NCBI GenBank assembly: GCA_002105175.1
Contig: MCGE01000020.1
Coordinates: forward strand, 186,001 to 250,000
Reading direction: 5' to 3'
DNA length: 64,000 nucleotides
Origin: Absidia repens
Taxonomy: Eukaryota; Mucoromycota; Mucoromycetes; Mucorales; Cunninghamellaceae
Shown piece after piece: positions 59,354 to 64,000 of this stretch (position 1 is the stretch's first letter; each line of letters begins with the position of its first letter). The position numbers were made by a program, and so were the translations under genes. The notes under the pieces were generated by a model. It did no database searches and had not been told where the DNA came from. It worked only from the letters and a program-made list of their open reading frames with translations.

Positions 59354-59532
59354 TATTCCTGATGTTTTATTATTACAATGTTTACAAGTCTTCATAAATT
59401 GTTGTGCTCTTTGATTATGTTTGTGACATTAGTTTACTAGTAGGTCAATAGGTCACAAATCCGTAGTATTTAGCTATAATACCATTCCCCGTGCAATGAT
59501 CATGCCGCAGTCATCATCACTAACTAGTATCA

Positions 59533-59702
59533 CATAATTGTCCTCACTACAGGTATCGTCCCACATTTATCGTCCCATTTGCCATCCCCACACAGCCATT
59601 ATCACAAATCAGTATGGCATTACTATCACCATTACAGATAGCGCTCCACATTCATCATCCCGTTTGCCATCCCCACACGTTCACCATAATAAGATCATCA
59701 CG
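59533..59702 (+). repeat. Imperfect 85-nt tandem repeat
   Basis: TTTGCCATCCCCACAC occurs at 59578 and again at 59663, each preceded by a TCATC/TCGTCCC segment and followed by CACCAT/GCCATTATCAC-type sequence. A decayed earlier unit may lie at 59487-59530. Noncoding. Confidence 0.6.
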
Positions 59703-59744
59703 ATTTACTTATCAAAAAAGTCAATGGAATGAATAAATGAAAGG

Positions 59745-59750
59745 TTTATT
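59745..59750 (-). terminator. Poly(A) signal AATAAA, RPN10
   Basis: AATAAA on the minus strand, about 66 nt past the RPN10 stop. Confidence 0.45.
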
Positions 59751-59815
59751 TGAATAAAATGTGTGTATATAAAATCAAAAAAGAGAGGGAGACTACACTA
59801 AAAATAAATCCACGT

Positions 59816-60977
59816 TCATGCATCATCACCATCCTTCTTCTTTTTGTCCTTCATGTCATCCAAAGCCTTTTTGATACGTTCATCATTTGCATCCACACCG
59901 GGTAATGAATTCAGTACAGCTGACATCATTTCTTGATCACCTTCTCCATTATCATCGTTCATTGACATTTCCAGAGCACGTTGAAGTTCAGCGTCTTCGT
60001 CCAACCCGTCCATATCTACATCTTCATCCTATTAAAAAAAAATACAGATAAGTATTGTTACATGGCATATATATCTCTTCTAACCCAGTAGCTGTTTTCT
60101 AATCCTTTATTTTACCTCTACCTGTGGATCATTCATTGACATGGCCAAAGCTGCCTGTAATTCCGCATCTTCTGGACTGACCTCTTCTTGTTGTTGAGCT
60201 GATGATGAATCCACAGCCATTGCAGTATCATTTGATTCAGATGTGTTTGATGCTTCTCCTTTGCTTGTGTCCTTTCCAGATGTCGCTTCTTGACGAGCTT
60301 TTTCTTCTTCAAGTGAAATACGTAGAGCCTAAAAGAAAATAGGTGAGTGATTCATCCCTTTGCAACAACAACAAAGTATGCCTGTCCTCCTTCATTGATG
60401 CCATCCGTGCACTCCCACCCCTCCCTCCTCCCGGTTTACTTACCAAAGCCAATTCTGGATCAAGATTGGGATCAATACCAAATTCGAAGTCACCACCACC
60501 ACCACCGCCAGAGGAAAAGTTGCCAGGGGCACCATCTTCACCAGCAATAATAGGCGTGGACATGAGCATATCACTCAAAATATGAGGACCAGGGGGAATC
60601 GACACCAAATGGCTATATAAAGAAGAGCGTGAATATCCATACTCTTGGCGGGGGACGAGTGACCATCCTGCTATATATTGAATGATCGTATATGCATTTA
60701 CCTGTTATCGCTATTGTTGACATTGTTGATAAAGGCTTCGAGTTTGGCAGTGTTTTCAGCTTCTTCGCCAAAGTTGATGATATCAATAGCTACATTGTTC
60801 TTTTTCAGTTTTTTGGCGAGTCGTACAAGAGTTCGTTCGTCAGCTTCTACAGGACTTGCCACAAATACAATAATACGTTGTCGTTGGTTTCTGTTCTGTC
60901 GATGTTTCAAAGCAAGCTGAACAAAATAATAAAATCTATTTAGTAAAAGCCCTGGTACCCGTGACATCCGCTTGCAG

Positions 60978-61036
<59 letters not shown>

Positions 61037-61458
61037 AGCAGTTTGCCTCTCCTCTCTACTCGTTTTTCTACCTGGGCAATTTGGACACTGGTCAAAAAGT
61101 CACTTTTTCCGTTGGCCTTGATGCTATGTAAAGCTGAGAGGATTTTCCCTATATCCGATGTCAAAGTCACCAAAACTTCAGGACTTTTGCCGGCGGTGGA
61201 CATTAAACCAACGGTGTTTTCAGGATTAGATTGGGTTTTGGCGTTGAAGACGAGATTCACAGCTTCGTTTTGAGCCACGAGTCGAGTAGGAGTATAATCA
61301 CCGTTGCGCATCCATTCCGAATTATCCACCCTATGAACATCGTTGATCGTGTATAGTAGATACATATATGAAGACAGTCAGTTCATCTCTATGTGTGTAT
61401 TCTCTATCATCGTCGAATTTCGTATTACTTACACAATCATAGAAGCTTCCATCACCAT
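59816..61458 (-). CDS. RPN10: 26S proteasome regulatory subunit RPN10 (ubiquitin receptor)
   Basis: Six exons, joined 61458-61433, 61330-61072, 60916-60702, 60612-60444, 60328-60116 and 60028-59816, giving 364 aa. RPN10 sits between lid and base of the 19S particle and captures polyubiquitin chains. The von Willebrand domain covers residues 1-190: [69 protein letters not shown] and [11 protein letters not shown]. Three ubiquitin-interacting motifs follow: [15 protein letters not shown] (about 218-232), [15 protein letters not shown] (276-290) and [15 protein letters not shown] (304-318). Yeast has one and humans two. The C-terminus is lysine-rich ([11 protein letters not shown]). The start MVMEAS aligns with MVLEST of animals, so the first ATG is preferred over the second two codons later. 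Confidence 0.96.
60991..61030 (+). repeat. (AC)20 microsatellite in RPN10 intron 2
   Basis: Twenty uninterrupted AC units preceded by (ATAC)n, inside an intron. Confidence 0.97.
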
Positions 61459-62006
61459 GTTTTCTTTACAGTTTTTCTATAGTTGATAAATTAAGGATAT
61501 ATGATAGAGATAAAAAGATAGTTTTTTTTTTCAAAAAGAAAAAAGGAGGGGAAGAAGTGAGGGTCGAAATAAAAAATGAACCGCGTAATGAATTCAATGA
61601 AAAATCCATGACGTTCTTTTGCATTTTCAGACACCGATTATTCTATGCTGTGTGGATCTACGGTGCCTGAATAAAAAGACAACATCTTTACTAATCATAC
61701 GGCACAAACAATCATCATCCTTCAACTAAAACGATTCGTACCATATTGTGCCTTAGCAAACACCATTGACGCAAACACTAAGACAATCGACTGGCGGGGC
61801 AAGTTCCTTTCGCCGTTCAAAAGACATCACAATACATCACGTGAAAGTATTAATATGGCCGAAAACAACAACAACAATGATCAAGTAATAATATAAACAT
61901 CATATAGAAGATAAGACAATATATTTTAATTTAATTTAAATACATAACTGCTAAATACTACAATAAATGAGGGTGCGGTGGGCAAAAAAACTACGCTATT
62001 ATATAA
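61459..62006. other. RPN10 promoter and YOP1 3' flank
   Basis: No gene. AATAAA-like boxes on the minus strand occur near 61913-61945, suitable for YOP1. Confidence 0.4.
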
Positions 62007-62781
62007 CTAATCGGACTTGTTGCTGATACCGGAAGCGATATCGCTAACCTTTTCCTTGATTTCCTGAGCGTGCTTATCCACACTGCCTTGAGCGTTTAAC
62101 AAGAAAGGGCGTAAGAATCGGCTATACAAAACTTCAGCACCCTATTAAAACAAAATAGAGATTCACAAGAGTGGTCAGTAATCGCCGTTCTTCTATTGTT
62201 CAATCATATACACGTACACCTCTATTTTTCTATCTCTATCCCCTATCACTATTTCATATACTTACTCGGAATTGGGGTAAAGCAAGATAAAGGACAAACA
62301 AAGTCTTGAAAAGATAATAGAAGGGGAACCAGTACAATAAGACATCAGAGAAGTATTCCACAATTTGTACAAATCCAATCACAGTCCAGTAAGTAAGCCA
62401 TTGCTTATCGTCGGTTTGGCTAGGGCTTTCAATAGCCTTGAAGGAGGCATAAGCTACAGAAAGGGGGAAAAAAATATTAGCTAATACATACCCCCTCGCG
62501 TGCACAATACCTATTATTCTAGTCCTGCCCGTTCGTTCCCATTTCTTTGTACTTGTATATAACTTACCAGGATAAAGCCAAGAGATAGCGTTTGTCAAAA
62601 GTTGACCAGCAAGGTTGAAGAAGATCATGATAAAGGCGACACCACCGGCACCAAGAGCAATATAGCTTTTAGGCACGCCGGTACGACGTTGAACTTCGTT
62701 CATGTAGTAAGACTTGCCAAGTTCTCTATCGAGAGAAGTTAAGTATTCTTGACATTTGGCTTGAGCACCTTGCACAGACAT
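62007..62781 (-). CDS. YOP1: YOP1/REEP (TB2-DP1-HVA22) ER-shaping protein
   Basis: Three exons, joined 62781-62568, 62453-62266 and 62141-62007, giving 178 aa, close to yeast Yop1 (180). The protein shapes tubular ER by inserting hairpins in the outer leaflet, partnering reticulons and Rab/Yip1 proteins. After an N-terminal region (MSVQGAQAKCQEYLTSLDRE) come the first hydrophobic hairpin (SYIALGAGGVAFIMIFFNLA) and the signature WLYPAYASFKAIESPSQTDD, KQWLTYWTVIGFVQIVEYFS, then DVLLYWFPFYYLFKTLFVLY and LALPQFRGAEVLYSRFLRPF. A charged amphipathic C-terminal helix (NAQGSVDKHAQEIKEKVSDI) is the known curvature-inducing element of Yop1. The start is fixed by MSVQGAQ; the open frame upstream is homopolymer leader. 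Confidence 0.95.
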
Positions 62782-64000
62782 GTTTATTTGTTTGCTTTTT
62801 TTTTTTTTGATGAAAGACGAAAAGAGAAGAAAAAGAAGAAGAGGAGGGCAAAAAAAAAAAAAAAACGAAGCTAAAAAAATCACTCTTGTCGTGCTACTCC
62901 GGACTTCAAACCCAGCTCGCACTTATGCTGCATTCGTTACTATTTTTTTGTTTAAACCCTCACCCACCCACTTTCTTATCCTTTCGTCAATATAAACGTT
63001 TGGTATTGTTCACCGTTCTCATTTGTATCTTCTGCACGATATTCTTTTTATTAATATTATTATTGGTACCCGCTTTTTGTCAATGTTGGATAACGTTCAT
63101 CCACAACGTTACTCAATAATAAGCCTTCGAGTACAAATAAAAGGCGCCTTTTCAATCTTGCTGATCCCCGATGGATTTCTCATGTCGCGTTTGCAATACA
63201 GAGAACAACCATGATATCAATTTCAAATATACCGCTCCATCGTCATGGTTTCGGAGGATGGGAGAATCGGGACGACTGACGCGTAGCCTTGATTTTAAAT
63301 CTAACCCATGATGTTGTAATAACAGGTTCCCCTTTGAAAAAAAAAAAAATGAAAAAACTGATATGGTTGAAAAGGATTTAGGCAATAATCCCTCTGAGCC
63401 TACGCAAAACAAAACTGATAAAATATTATCCCGCCGAGATCTATCGTTTTGGGATAGACGTCTGTGTGATAATAATAACAATAAAACCTCCCCCATCAAA
63501 GGCGGATGGGCTGACGGGATTGTCCACCGATATTCATTTGCAGCGATGTCTGGGCGGAAAATATTCGTCGTGGGGGGGGACGGGATTCTGAGCTGAATAA
63601 AAAAAAAAGATATATCAAAAGCGAATAAACCCTTGTACTGTTTTGTAGAGTTGGGCGTCACTAAAGGGTGTCCATAATATCAAGGATGTAAATCGACGCT
63701 GGTATTTGAATTTATTTATGAAGGATGTGCCCTTGAGAATATCAGGTTTAGGTAGGTATGTTGGCGGCCTTTGAATAAAAAGCCGTTGAAATACAGGAAG
63801 GAGGGCATTAGGAATAAAAGATGCAGATAGATTTCTTCAGAGCCTAATTATACTGGAGTCTTTTTTTTTTTTTTGATTGTATCAAAGCGCACTACAGGTA
63901 TTTAGAGGAAATGATGCAGGATACGCATCGCTCTCACCTTTGCACTGCCAAAACAAAACAAAACAAAATACCGGAGTGTCAGGTTGGGCAAGAGACAGGC
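62782..64000. other. Right-edge region upstream of YOP1
   Basis: T and A tracts at 62798-62809 and 62851-62865. Overlapping ORFs on both strands at 63150-63660 have no recognised family; a plus-strand ORF at 63363-63596 (RRDLSFWDRRLCD, then AMSGRKIFVVGGDGIL) might be a decayed gene fragment. No gene is called. Confidence 0.35.

Larger units (their letters stand above)
59293..59815. other. Convergent spacer between RPS23 and RPN10
   Basis: Holds the two 3' flanks and, between them, an imperfect 85-nt tandem repeat (next entry). On the minus strand an AATAAA at 59745-59750 suits RPN10. Confidence 0.5.

Noticed and set aside
63152..63661. 169-aa minus ORF and overlapping plus ORF at the right edge
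   Set aside because: No recognisable domain on either strand and no plausible splice partners; could be chance ORFs.

Overview
The window is nuclear DNA from a fungus. Genes have many short GT-AG introns (mostly 45-110 nt, GTAAGT-like donors, TAG/CAG acceptors) and spacers are AT-rich and full of homopolymers. The protein set is eukaryotic and free-living: Mediator MED13, Ku80, RPN10, RPS23, YOP1, a ZIP transporter and an acetate-transporter-family protein. Ku80 with a full animal-like C-terminal domain, a PHYHD1-like dioxygenase and the general style of the loci suggest an early-diverging fungus, most likely Mucoromycota. That placement is inference; no rRNA or marker settles it.

Layout, left to right. 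1-8 kb: a mitochondrial carrier and a Dbl-homology Rho GEF, both on the minus strand. 9.7-17.3 kb: a secreted thaumatin-like protein, a phytanoyl-CoA-dioxygenase-family enzyme and cysteine dioxygenase, all minus, separated by repeat copies. 17.3-28.7 kb: a gene-poor, repeat-rich stretch with one orphan coiled-coil protein, one acetate-transporter-family (GPR1/FUN34/YaaH) gene and at least four repeat copies. 28.7-32.5 kb: an alpha/beta hydrolase (EHT1/ABHD3 type) and a TMEM184/OSTA membrane protein, minus. 33.9-46.8 kb: MED13, a ZIP zinc transporter and Ku80, all plus. 50-58 kb: an HMG-box regulator (minus), uroporphyrinogen-III synthase (plus) and a tryptophan/glycine-repeat protein (minus). 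58.5-62.8 kb: RPS23 (plus), RPN10 (minus) and YOP1 (minus).

I reconstructed all exon chains by hand. Each spliced length is a multiple of three and fits the family length (RPS23 143 aa, RPN10 364 aa, Ku80 793 aa, MED13 1924 aa). The genes are mostly housekeeping and do not form a cluster or operon-like unit.

The most unusual content is outside the known genes: a noncoding dispersed repeat of up to about 1 kb, present in nine copies plus edge fragments, with a strongly conserved core and internal AATAAA-bearing subunits. One terminus carries a GCGGGATTTGAAT-like motif that also lies upstream of some single-copy genes. Also notable are a WG/GW-rich protein that could be an Argonaute-binding platform, and a Ku80 that keeps the extreme C-terminal DLLxM motif used to recruit DNA-PKcs.
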